This document shows, in pieces, positions 1 through 5,733 of a stretch of DNA of 6,230 bases; the first letter of the stretch is position 1, and each line of letters starts with the position of its first letter. This stretch comes from an uncultured Actinomycetes bacterium (lineage in GTDB: Bacteria > Actinomycetota > Actinomycetes > Nanopelagicales > Nanopelagicaceae): positions 1 to 6,230 of the forward strand of contig CAJAFH010000195.1 of the NCBI GenBank assembly GCA_903939005.1, read 5' to 3'. The translations under genes and the position numbers were made by a program. Under the pieces are notes generated by a model, which worked only from the letters and a program-made list of their open reading frames with translations, did not search any database and was not told the DNA's origin.

Positions 1-1344
1 CAAGAACAAACAATTTTAGTTTTCGACTTAGGTGGCGGAACTTTCGACGTATCACTTCTTGAAATCGGTGATGGCGTTGTTGAAGTTAAAGCAACTAATG
101 GCGATAACAATCTTGGTGGCGATGATTGGGATGACGCACTTGTGCAACACCTAGTTAAAACTTTTGCTGCTCAATCAGGTATCGATCTAGCAAAAGATAA
201 GATGGCGATGCAACGTGTTCGTGAAGCTGCTGAAAAAGCAAAGATCGAACTCTCATCATCACAGCAAGCATCAATTAACTTGCCATACATTACAGTTGAT
301 GCTGAAAAGAACCCATTGTTCTTAGATGAAACAATTACTCGCGCACAGTTTCAATCGCTAACTGCAGATCTACTTGATCGTTGCAAGAAGCCATTCCAGG
401 CGGTTCTAAAAGATGCCGGAATTCCAATTGCTGATATCGATCACGTAGTTCTAGTTGGCGGTTCAACTCGTATGCCAGCAGTAGTTGATCTAGTTCGCGA
501 ACTTACTGGCGGAAAAGAGCCAAATAAGGGCGTAAACCCCGATGAAGTTGTTGCCGTTGGCGCAGCTCTCCAAGCCGGTGTTTTAAAGGGTGAAGTTAAG
601 GATGTTCTACTTCTCGATGTAACACCTCTATCTCTTGGTATCGAAACCAAGGGTGGTGTTATGACTAAGTTGATCGAGCGCAATACAACTATCCCAACTA
701 AGCGCAGCGAAATCTTTACAACAGCTGATGACAACCAACCAGCTGTGCAGATTCAGGTATTCCAGGGTGAGCGCGAAATGGCGGCTTATAACAAGAAGCT
801 CGGCATGTTCGAACTAACTGGACTGCCACCTGCACCACGTGGAGTCCCACAGATTGAAGTTGCTTTCGACATTGATGCTAACGGCATCGTGCATGTATCA
901 GCTAAAGATCTTGGTACCGGCAAAGAACAGAAGATGACCATCACCGGTGGTTCATCTCTTTCCAAAGAAGAGATTGATCGCATGATGAAGGATGCGGAAT
1001 CACACGCCGAAGAAGATCGTAAGCGCAAAGAAGAAGCTGAGATCCGCAACAACGGTGATTCACTTCTTTACCAAACCGAGAAGTTCTTAAAAGATAACGA
1101 AGATAAGTTCACCGAAGGCGAAGCTGCCGAGAAGAAAGCTGAGACAGAAACCGAACTTGCTGTACTTAAGAGCGCTCTTGAAGGCAATGATCTTGAGGCA
1201 ATCAAGGCGGCAACTGAAAAAGTTGCAACCGTCAGCCAATCTCTAGGCGCTGCACTTTATGCAGCAACAGCTGCAACCCAAGGTGATTCAACACCGAGTG
1301 AAGATGGCGTAGAAGACGCCGAGATTGTCGATGAAGGAAAGTAA
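1..1344 (+). CDS. dnaK: Molecular chaperone DnaK (Hsp70), 5'-truncated by window edge
   Basis: This is the Hsp70 ATPase that binds exposed hydrophobic peptides in the cytoplasm and works with DnaJ and GrpE. Frame 1 is open from base 1, so the gene enters from the left; 447 codons are visible, and by comparison with about 600-625 residue actinobacterial DnaK, roughly 160 N-terminal residues are missing. The phosphate-binding motif FDLGGGTFD lies at 22-48, and the second nucleotide-binding motif LVGGSTRMP at about 454-480. The interdomain linker [12 protein letters not shown] is near 604-639, followed by the beta-sandwich substrate-binding domain ([12 protein letters not shown], then [15 protein letters not shown]) and the helical lid with the charged stretch [13 protein letters not shown]. 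The tail is acidic (DAEIVDEGK). No ATG is needed inside the window; an apparent GTG at 142 is an internal valine codon. First visible gene of the operon; grpE begins immediately after the stop. Identification is very secure. Confidence 0.98.
   Translation, partial: QEQTILVFDLGGGTFDVSLLEIGDGVVEVKATNGDNNLGGDDWDDALVQHLVKTFAAQSGIDLAKDKMAMQRVREAAEKAKIELSSSQQASINLPYITVDAEKNPLFLDETITRAQFQSLTADLLDRCKKPFQAVLKDAGIPIADIDHVVLVGGSTRMPAVVDLVRELTGGKEPNKGVNPDEVVAVGAALQAGVLKGEVKDVLLLDVTPLSLGIETKGGVMTKLIERNTTIPTKRSEIFTTADDNQPAVQIQVFQGEREMAAYNKKLGMFELTGLPPAPRGVPQIEVAFDIDANGIVHVSAKDLGTGKEQKMTITGGSSLSKEEIDRMMKDAESHAEEDRKRKEEAEIRNNGDSLLYQTEKFLKDNEDKFTEGEAAEKKAETETELAVLKSALEGNDLEAIKAATEKVATVSQSLGAALYAATAATQGDSTPSEDGVEDAEIVDEGK
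1333..1341 (+). promoter_or_regulatory. Ribosome binding site of grpE, inside the dnaK end
   Basis: The purine-rich run GAAGGAAAG lies within the last codons of dnaK, with AAGGA about 6 bases ahead of the TTG at 1345. It supports the unusual TTG start directly after the dnaK stop codon and suggests translational coupling of grpE to dnaK. Confidence 0.6.
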
Positions 1345-1842
1345 TTGACTTCAGAAACTCAAGAGAATATCGAGCCGGCTTTAGAAGAAGTTGGTTTTGA
1401 ACATCCAGAGGCGGGTCAAGAAATTGACCCGCTTGCTGTGATGACTGCTGACTTACAACGCCTGCAAGCTGAATATGCCAATTACCGTAAGCGAGTTGAG
1501 CGAGATCGCGCAGTTGCTTCCGAAATCGCAATTGCATCAGTATTAAATGAGCTATTACCCCTATTAGACGGGCTTGATAGAGCAGCTGAGCATGAAGAGT
1601 TAACTGGTGGATTTAAGGCAATTGCTGATCAGTTGGCTTCAATAACTTCACGAATTGGGCTAGAAAAGTTCGGTGAAGCCGGTACCGAATTTGACCCACA
1701 GATTCATGATGCGCTTATGCATGAAACTTCAGCAGATGTCTTAGTGCCTACGGCTAGCAAAATTTTGCAGTCTGGGTATAAATTCAAAGATCGTATTTTG
1801 CGTCCAGCCAGCGTCGCAGTAACAGATCCAGCAGGAGAGTAA
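1345..1842 (+). CDS. grpE: Nucleotide exchange factor GrpE
   Basis: GrpE releases ADP from DnaK and so resets the chaperone cycle. The 165-residue product has an acidic, probably disordered N-terminus (residues 1-30), a long helical dimerisation region with heptad-like leucines (about 35-65, LQRLQAEYANYRKRVERD), and the C-terminal beta domain with the family pattern GTEFDPQIHDALMH (113-126) and GYKFKDRILRPASVAV (144-159). The chosen start is a TTG at 1345 that directly follows the dnaK TAA, supported by the purine-rich ribosome site at 1333-1341. The only in-frame ATG nearby (1441, residue 33) has no visible ribosome site and would remove the acidic arm while keeping the core, so it is a weaker alternative. 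It is shorter than mycobacterial or streptomycete GrpE, which I recall at about 220-235 residues; the difference is mostly in the N-terminal arm and tail. Confidence 0.95.
   Translation: MTSETQENIEPALEEVGFEHPEAGQEIDPLAVMTADLQRLQAEYANYRKRVERDRAVASEIAIASVLNELLPLLDGLDRAAEHEELTGGFKAIADQLASITSRIGLEKFGEAGTEFDPQIHDALMHETSADVLVPTASKILQSGYKFKDRILRPASVAVTDPAGE
1833..1839 (+). promoter_or_regulatory. Ribosome binding site of dnaJ
   Basis: AGGAGAG sits 6 bases before the ATG at 1846 and overlaps the last codons of grpE. This strong Shine-Dalgarno match fixes the dnaJ start and indicates coupled translation. Confidence 0.75.
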
Positions 1843-1845
1843 CCA

Positions 1846-2766
1846 ATGGCAGCGCGTGATTTATACGAGAAGGATTTCTATAAAATCCTGGGCGTATCAA
1901 AGAACGCACCTGCTGATGAGATTAAAAAGAAGTATCGCTCGCTCGCTCGTGAGCTACACCCAGATAAAAACAAAGGCGATGTAAAACTCGAAGAACAGTT
2001 CAAGGCTGTTTCAGAGGCTTACGACATTCTGGGTGATGATAAAAAGCGTGCCGAATACGACGAAGCTCGTTCACTTTATGAAAAAGGTGGGATGCGCGCA
2101 CCTATGGGTGGCGGTAATTACCAAGGTGGCGATTTCGGAGATATTTTTGGTGGCGGAAACCCACAAGATATTTTCGCAAATCTATTTGGTGGCGGACGTC
2201 GTGGTCCGCGCAAGGGCCAGGATCTACAAACCGAAGCCACGATTACCTTTAAAGAATCTATTTTCGGAACTACGTTAGATCTGCGACTTTCTACCGATGG
2301 TGGACCGGCACAAAACATCACCGCTCGAGTTCCGGTCGGCGTTAATGACGGCGCAAAGATTCGCGTTAAAGGTAAAGGCGCTCCAGGTGAAGCTGGCCCC
2401 GGAGATCTATTCATTTTGCTACACGTAAAGCCACATTCTGTTTTTGCTCGCAAAGGTGAGAACTTAACGATCACTCTGCCAGTTACGTTTCCCGAAGCTG
2501 CCCTTGGCGCAGATATTAAAGTTCCAACTCTTACTGGCGATGATGTAACTGTGCGCTTAGCGCCAGGCACCTCAAATGGCCGTGTTTTACGCGTAAAAGG
2601 CCGCGGAGTTACTAAAGCTGGCGCAACTGGAGATTTATTAGTTACCGTTGAAGTTCAAGTGCCAAAACGCCTGGATCAAAAGGGCGAAGATGCGCTGAAG
2701 AACTTTGCCAATGCAACCGAAGGCGAAGATGTGCGAGCTGAATTTAACAGTAAGGCGAATTCATGA
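1846..2766 (+). CDS. dnaJ: DnaJ (Hsp40) co-chaperone lacking the zinc-finger domain
   Basis: DnaJ delivers substrates to DnaK and stimulates its ATPase. The 306-residue protein has a J domain at residues 10-75 (FYKILGVSKNA, KKKYRSLARELHPDKN) with the essential HPD at 38-40, and a Gly/Phe-rich linker at about 81-119 (GDIFGGGNPQDIF, NLFGGG). The C-terminal substrate-binding domains I and II follow from about 125 to 275 (TITFKESIFGTTLDLRLS; RVPVGVNDGAKIRVKGKG; GRVLRVKGRG). The N-terminus beginning with DLYEKDFYKILGV, and the YDEARSLY end of the J domain, resemble the DnaJ1 encoded in other actinobacterial dnaK operons, but those are about 380-400 residues long and carry four CxxCxGxG repeats. 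Here there is not a single cysteine; the zinc domain is replaced by a short linker around residues 150-157 (TDGGPAQN). Architecturally it is therefore a type II (CbpA-like) Hsp40. The ATG is supported by a good ribosome site, and the stop overlaps hspR. Confidence 0.95.
   Translation: MAARDLYEKDFYKILGVSKNAPADEIKKKYRSLARELHPDKNKGDVKLEEQFKAVSEAYDILGDDKKRAEYDEARSLYEKGGMRAPMGGGNYQGGDFGDIFGGGNPQDIFANLFGGGRRGPRKGQDLQTEATITFKESIFGTTLDLRLSTDGGPAQNITARVPVGVNDGAKIRVKGKGAPGEAGPGDLFILLHVKPHSVFARKGENLTITLPVTFPEAALGADIKVPTLTGDDVTVRLAPGTSNGRVLRVKGRGVTKAGATGDLLVTVEVQVPKRLDQKGEDALKNFANATEGEDVRAEFNSKANS
2284..2319 (+). other. Position of the missing DnaJ zinc-finger domain
   Basis: These codons (DnaJ residues 147-158, RLSTDGGPAQNI) join C-terminal domain I strands that, in zinc-finger DnaJ proteins, flank the cysteine-rich insertion. 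What precedes (TTLDLRLS) and follows (ITARVPVGVNDG) aligns with sequence on either side of the CxxCxGxG repeats in actinobacterial DnaJ1. The reading frame is intact, so this is a clean domain loss or a type II ancestor, not a frameshift. Confidence 0.7.
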
Positions 2767-3152
2767 ACATTGAAACTGATAAGAATCAACCAGATGACGA
2801 TGCCGGCGTTTATGTAATTTCGGTTGCTGCCGAATTATCTGGCATGCATCCACAAACACTACGTCAATATGATCGAATGGGTTTAGTTTCACCTGATCGC
2901 ACTAGTGGTCGTAATCGCAGATATTCATTACGAGACATCGCTTCTCTTCGCATGGTGCAACGCTTAGTGGGCGAAGGCATTAATCATGCCGGCATTAAAC
3001 GGATAATTGAACTTGAATCGGCGATGGCTAACATGGCACTCGAAGTTGCCAAGCTACGAATTGAAGTTGACGCGCTTATTGAAGCTAATCCGCCTAAGGG
3101 CTTAAGTGTTCGTAAAAAACAACCAGTAATTCTCTACGAAGAAGAGCAGTAG
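2763..3152 (+). CDS. hspR: Heat-shock repressor HspR (MerR family)
   Basis: HspR represses the dnaK operon, and usually clpB, by binding HAIR inverted repeats (CTTGAGT-N7-ACTCAAG); in Streptomyces and Mycobacterium DnaK acts as its co-repressor, so titration of DnaK by unfolded protein relieves repression. The 129-residue product carries the MerR-type winged helix-turn-helix at residues 16-65: YVISVAAELSGMHPQTLRQY forms the HTH, and DRTSGRNRRYSLRDI the wing and following helix. A helical, coiled-coil-like dimerisation segment spans about 70-108 (ELESAMANMALEVAKLRIEV). The short C-terminal tail contains a hydrophobic patch (PVILY) before EEEQ; a role for that patch in DnaK contact is only a guess. 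The ATG overlaps the dnaJ stop (ATGA), with AAGG about 7 bases upstream, so it is the last gene of the operon. Its operator should lie upstream of dnaK and is not in this window. Confidence 0.95.
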   Translation: MNIETDKNQPDDDAGVYVISVAAELSGMHPQTLRQYDRMGLVSPDRTSGRNRRYSLRDIASLRMVQRLVGEGINHAGIKRIIELESAMANMALEVAKLRIEVDALIEANPPKGLSVRKKQPVILYEEEQ

Positions 3153-4379
3153 TTAGAAGTATTGGCCTTTGCTTTTCCAGCCGGTTAATATTTTTTCACT
3201 AGGTGTCTTCAAAACATCTTCTAGTACCGCGGAATAAATATCCCGGAAATCTGTAGTTACAGCTAAATCACCATTTACTAACTTTGATAGCGATGGCTGA
3301 TCACCATAGAAACCACCCTTGACGCGATCGCCAATTAAAAATACTGGGCCCGCAGTACCGTGATCGGTACCTTGCGAAGCATTTCCTTTAACACGACGAC
3401 CAAATTCGGAGTAAACCATCATGACAATATCTTTACCGCGTGAAGTATTTTTCATCTGACTGGTAAATCTAGAAAGTGCAGTCGATACCGTGCCGAGTAA
3501 CTCAGCTTGAGCATTTGCTTCATTTGCATGAGTGTCAAAACCACCAAGAGAAACTGACCAAACTCGCGTTGGCGAGCCTGCTGCAATGAGTTTGGCGACC
3601 ACATCTAATTGCTGCGCCAAGTTGGAATCTCCGCCAGCATTGCCACCATTTACGGTTGGTAGGTCATCGGCAACAGGTGCTGGCATCTTAAGTACTGGCG
3701 TTACCGTATTTGAAACGCTAAATAATGTGCGCATTGAGGTGGCTGCAGCTGCCATAAGTTTGTTATCAGTAGATGCTGCCCTTGCAAGCTTCTGACAATC
3801 TTTGGCAAATGTGCCAGTAGGAATTACTAATCCACCAAGCGGTAGCGCAGAACCTGATCGCTTATCGCCCGCTAGAAGCGGTGGCAATACTGAACCCAAA
3901 CTAATTGCCAACATTGGATCTACTTCTTGTGATTCAACCCAACGTCCTAACCAACCACTGCTTAAGCGCGCAACAGGAGCACCGCTTTGCCAAATTGCCA
4001 TAGATGTGAAATGAGAACGATCAGGTTTCGGATAACCGACGCCGCGGACAATCGCAACTTTCTTCTGATCCCACATAGTTTTAATCCCGGTCATAGCTGG
4101 GTTTAAACCCAATTGATCATCTAACTTTAAAACTTTTTCTGGCGCATATGAAATATCTGGTCGCATTGAAAAGTAAAGCGGATCGGTATACGGAACAACG
4201 GTGTTAAGTCCATCGTTGCCGCCATAAAGAGTAACCATAATTAAAATTGGCGTACCCAGCGGAAGTGGTCGAGTTTGCGCAGCGTGGGCAATATCTTCCA
4301 TAGTTAACAGTGGGGCAGCTGCACCAACTGCGGCAGCACCAGAAAGTTGTAAGAATTTACGTCGACTTAAAGTATCCAT
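3153..4379 (-). CDS. DUF1501 family protein with Tat signal peptide
   Basis: DUF1501 proteins are distant members of the alkaline phosphatase/sulfatase-like fold group; their reaction is not established. The 408-residue product starts with a twin-arginine signal: SRRKFLQ at residues 5-11, a hydrophobic alanine-rich stretch (about 12-26) and a plausible cleavage site after AHA at 31-33, so it should be exported folded. Family motifs are all present: GGNDGLNT (53-60), RSHF (121-124), GGFDTHAN (279-286), SEFGRRV (324-330), GTDHGTAG (337-344) and TTDFRDIY (375-382). The conserved Asp and His residues in these motifs are candidate metal or phosphate ligands by analogy. The ATG at 4379 has a strong ribosome site, AGGAGG, 10 bases after the DUF1800 stop begins, so the two are co-transcribed. 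The stop codon abuts that of hspR with no base between. A short, poorly conserved Gly/Asn-rich stretch lies at about 243-255. Family call is secure; function is unknown. Confidence 0.93.
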   Translation of the reverse strand: MDTLSRRKFLQLSGAAAVGAAAPLLTMEDIAHAAQTRPLPLGTPILIMVTLYGGNDGLNTVVPYTDPLYFSMRPDISYAPEKVLKLDDQLGLNPAMTGIKTMWDQKKVAIVRGVGYPKPDRSHFTSMAIWQSGAPVARLSSGWLGRWVESQEVDPMLAISLGSVLPPLLAGDKRSGSALPLGGLVIPTGTFAKDCQKLARAASTDNKLMAAAATSMRTLFSVSNTVTPVLKMPAPVADDLPTVNGGNAGGDSNLAQQLDVVAKLIAAGSPTRVWSVSLGGFDTHANEANAQAELLGTVSTALSRFTSQMKNTSRGKDIVMMVYSEFGRRVKGNASQGTDHGTAGPVFLIGDRVKGGFYGDQPSLSKLVNGDLAVTTDFRDIYSAVLEDVLKTPSEKILTGWKSKGQYF

Positions 4380-4385
4380 TTGCAG

Positions 4386-4392
4386 CCTCCTA
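4386..4392 (-). promoter_or_regulatory. Ribosome binding site of the DUF1501 gene, overlapping the DUF1800 stop
   Basis: On the minus strand TAGGAGG lies 6 bases before the ATG of the DUF1501 gene. Its first three bases are the TAG stop codon of the DUF1800 gene, so a ribosome ending DUF1800 sits on this site. This is strong evidence for translational coupling of the pair. Confidence 0.8.
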
Positions 4393-5712
4393 TGCGCTAA
4401 CTACATATTCCGGACTGCAAATTGCTAATTGCAGTAATTGAGCAGGACTTGTTTTGACGCCATCTAGAGCTAACCGCGTGCGATTACTAAATGCCAAAAT
4501 ACCTAATTCATCTTGTAGCCAAGCAACTCGCTTATTAGGTGCGATCGCTGTTAAAGCACTTAAATCCGCTTGTTTTATCAGCCAAGATGCGAATTGAATT
4601 CGGGATTGGGCGCTAGCTGAACTCAGCCAAGCTTCATCTGTGGGCCAGCCGCCAACATTAGGCGGGTTAAAAGGAACTTGAGCCAACTTATCTAAGTAGG
4701 CCAACAATTGTGCGGGTGTCTTTAATGCAGATGGTGTTAGTTTTAAGTATCTAGCAACACCAACAAACCATTCAACCGGGGCTTTAACAATTGAATAACT
4801 TGGATTACTTAAAATCTGTGAATCAGTTAGTGCGGTAACTAATTTACGAATATCACGGGATTCAAACGACTTTTCTAAAGAATTATCACTTGGCAACTCT
4901 AACTGACTAGAAATAAAACGAAACCAAAATCTTTCAGAGATAAACTTGGCATTATCTTTCTGAGCAACTAAATGCGCTGCGGCGCTAGTTCCATTGAAAG
5001 TTGTTGAAGAGCCCAAAATAGTTTTAATATTTGGGTCGTATCTTTTGACATTGAAAGTTACTTTTCCAGAAGAGCGTTCAATCTGATATCCGGTAAGCGC
5101 TCGTGATAGTTCACGTACATCTGTTTCGGTATATCGATTAACTCCAAGGGTAAATAATTCCATCAACTCGCGAGCTAAGTTTTCATTAGGTGATTTCGAA
5201 GTATTTTCTCCACCATCTAACCAAAACTGTAGCGCGCCATCATTTAACAGAGCAGAGGTCATCTCACCAAAATTGCCGAGTGCATACTTACGCAACGTTT
5301 GGTTCTGCAAATACATCGGGTAAGCATGATTTAATTTTCCGATTGCAGTTGCCCAATGTCCATGCCAGAACCAAGTCATACGTTCAGTAAGCGCGTGATC
5401 TGAAAGAGCCATACGATCAAGCCACCAAAGCGGCAAGTCTTTAATCTGCTGACGAAGTGCAATATTGAATTCAATCAACGCACTTGTTTTTTGATCAGGG
5501 CGAATACCTAAATTTGTGATATTTGGTTCAGCTACTTGAGCAGCCCCTGAATCAACGGCAGGTACGCTCAAAAGTGCGGTTTTTGTAGCACTTAGACCAC
5601 TAGCTAAAGCAGCTTTAAATTCACCAGGGCGTGGTCCAAAACCAAAGCGGTGGTAAAGCCGTGCGATCTCTAGGCGGTCGGTTTCCATAACGGCAAATGT
5701 AGGTGATTTCAA
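4390..5712 (-). CDS. DUF1800 family protein
   Basis: DUF1800 proteins are mostly helical, have no established biochemical function, and are very often encoded next to a DUF1501 protein, as here. From the TTG at 5712 the product is 440 residues. Hallmarks are visible in order: LYHRFGFGPRPGE (19-31), the WFWHGHWATA block (114-123), the acidic helix NENLARELMELFTLG (176-190), YTETDVRELSRALTGY (194-209), the segment SIVKAPVEWFVG (307-318), FNPPNVGGWP (348-357) and a closing SPEYVVS (433-439). The histidines of HGH and the glutamates of the NENLARELME helix are the most likely functional residues, by conservation only. No signal peptide or membrane segment is evident. An ATG at 5688 (residue 9) is an equally good or better start: neither start has a ribosome site, but promoter-like hexamers place a transcription start at that ATG. 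The protein begins its family homology after residue 10 in both cases. Confidence 0.92.
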   Translation of the reverse strand: MKSPTFAVMETDRLEIARLYHRFGFGPRPGEFKAALASGLSATKTALLSVPAVDSGAAQVAEPNITNLGIRPDQKTSALIEFNIALRQQIKDLPLWWLDRMALSDHALTERMTWFWHGHWATAIGKLNHAYPMYLQNQTLRKYALGNFGEMTSALLNDGALQFWLDGGENTSKSPNENLARELMELFTLGVNRYTETDVRELSRALTGYQIERSSGKVTFNVKRYDPNIKTILGSSTTFNGTSAAAHLVAQKDNAKFISERFWFRFISSQLELPSDNSLEKSFESRDIRKLVTALTDSQILSNPSYSIVKAPVEWFVGVARYLKLTPSALKTPAQLLAYLDKLAQVPFNPPNVGGWPTDEAWLSSASAQSRIQFASWLIKQADLSALTAIAPNKRVAWLQDELGILAFSNRTRLALDGVKTSPAQLLQLAICSPEYVVSA

Positions 5713-5724
5713 ACAGTTAGGTAA
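5695..5724 (-). promoter_or_regulatory. Candidate leaderless promoter of the DUF1800-DUF1501 operon
   Basis: Reading the minus strand, TTACCT (a 4/6 match to TTGACA) is followed after 17 bases by TACATT (4/6 match to TATAAT), and 7 bases later by the ATG at 5688. This geometry would start the transcript at or next to that ATG, giving a leaderless mRNA, which is common in Actinobacteria and agrees with the lack of a ribosome site. It would also make the TTG at 5712 untranslated. Hexamer matches this weak can arise by chance. Confidence 0.35.
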
Positions 5725-5733
5725 GGTACAGAC
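5722..5733 (+). promoter_or_regulatory. Candidate -10 element or weak ribosome site of pyrE
   Basis: TAAGGT (5722-5727) fits the actinobacterial -10 pattern TANNNT and ends 6 bases before the pyrE ATG, the spacing expected for leaderless transcription. The same bases contain AAGG, 7 bases before the ATG, which could instead be a weak Shine-Dalgarno site. No convincing -35 is seen at the right distance. The two readings cannot be separated from sequence alone. Confidence 0.35.

Noticed and set aside
142..144. GTG at 142 as a possible start of a shortened dnaK
   Set aside because: The frame is open and matches DnaK (FDLGGGTFD) upstream to base 1, so this is an internal valine codon and the gene is cut only by the window edge.
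441..1052. Minus-strand open frames inside dnaK (441-734 and 786-1052)
   Set aside because: They are antisense to highly conserved DnaK codons, show no recognisable protein features, and have no ribosome sites that I could see.
1192..1206. Perfect inverted repeat CTTGA-N5-TCAAG in the dnaK 3' region
   Set aside because: It resembles HAIR arms, but the arms are 6 bases too close together for HspR. It is only a 5-bp stem in coding sequence for the DnaK lid (LEAIK).
1344..1363. HAIR-like inverted repeat over the grpE start: ATTGACT, 6 bases, then ACTCAAG
   Set aside because: The right arm matches the HspR half-site fully, but the left arm matches only 5 of 7 and the spacer is 6 instead of 7. 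With the correct spacer the left arm does not match at all. It lies inside the operon in coding sequence, so chance is the simpler explanation.
1232..1537. Minus-strand frame crossing the dnaK-grpE boundary
   Set aside because: It is opposite two secure genes. The leucine/glutamine-rich product is what the reverse strand of these helical coding regions gives.
2118..2570. 150-codon open frame on the minus strand inside dnaJ
   Set aside because: It lies wholly within the well-conserved dnaJ gene. Its product is rich in Pro, Ser and Arg with no family resemblance, typical of an antisense shadow.
3160..3200. Possible terminator after hspR (GGC/GCC pairing ahead of a T-run near 3190)
   Set aside because: Only about 3 base pairs with a long loop can be formed, and the T-run is simply coding sequence of the opposing gene; too weak to call.
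3532..4014. Plus-strand open frames inside the DUF1501 gene
   Set aside because: DUF1501 motifs run through this whole stretch on the minus strand. The plus-strand products lack any recognisable feature.
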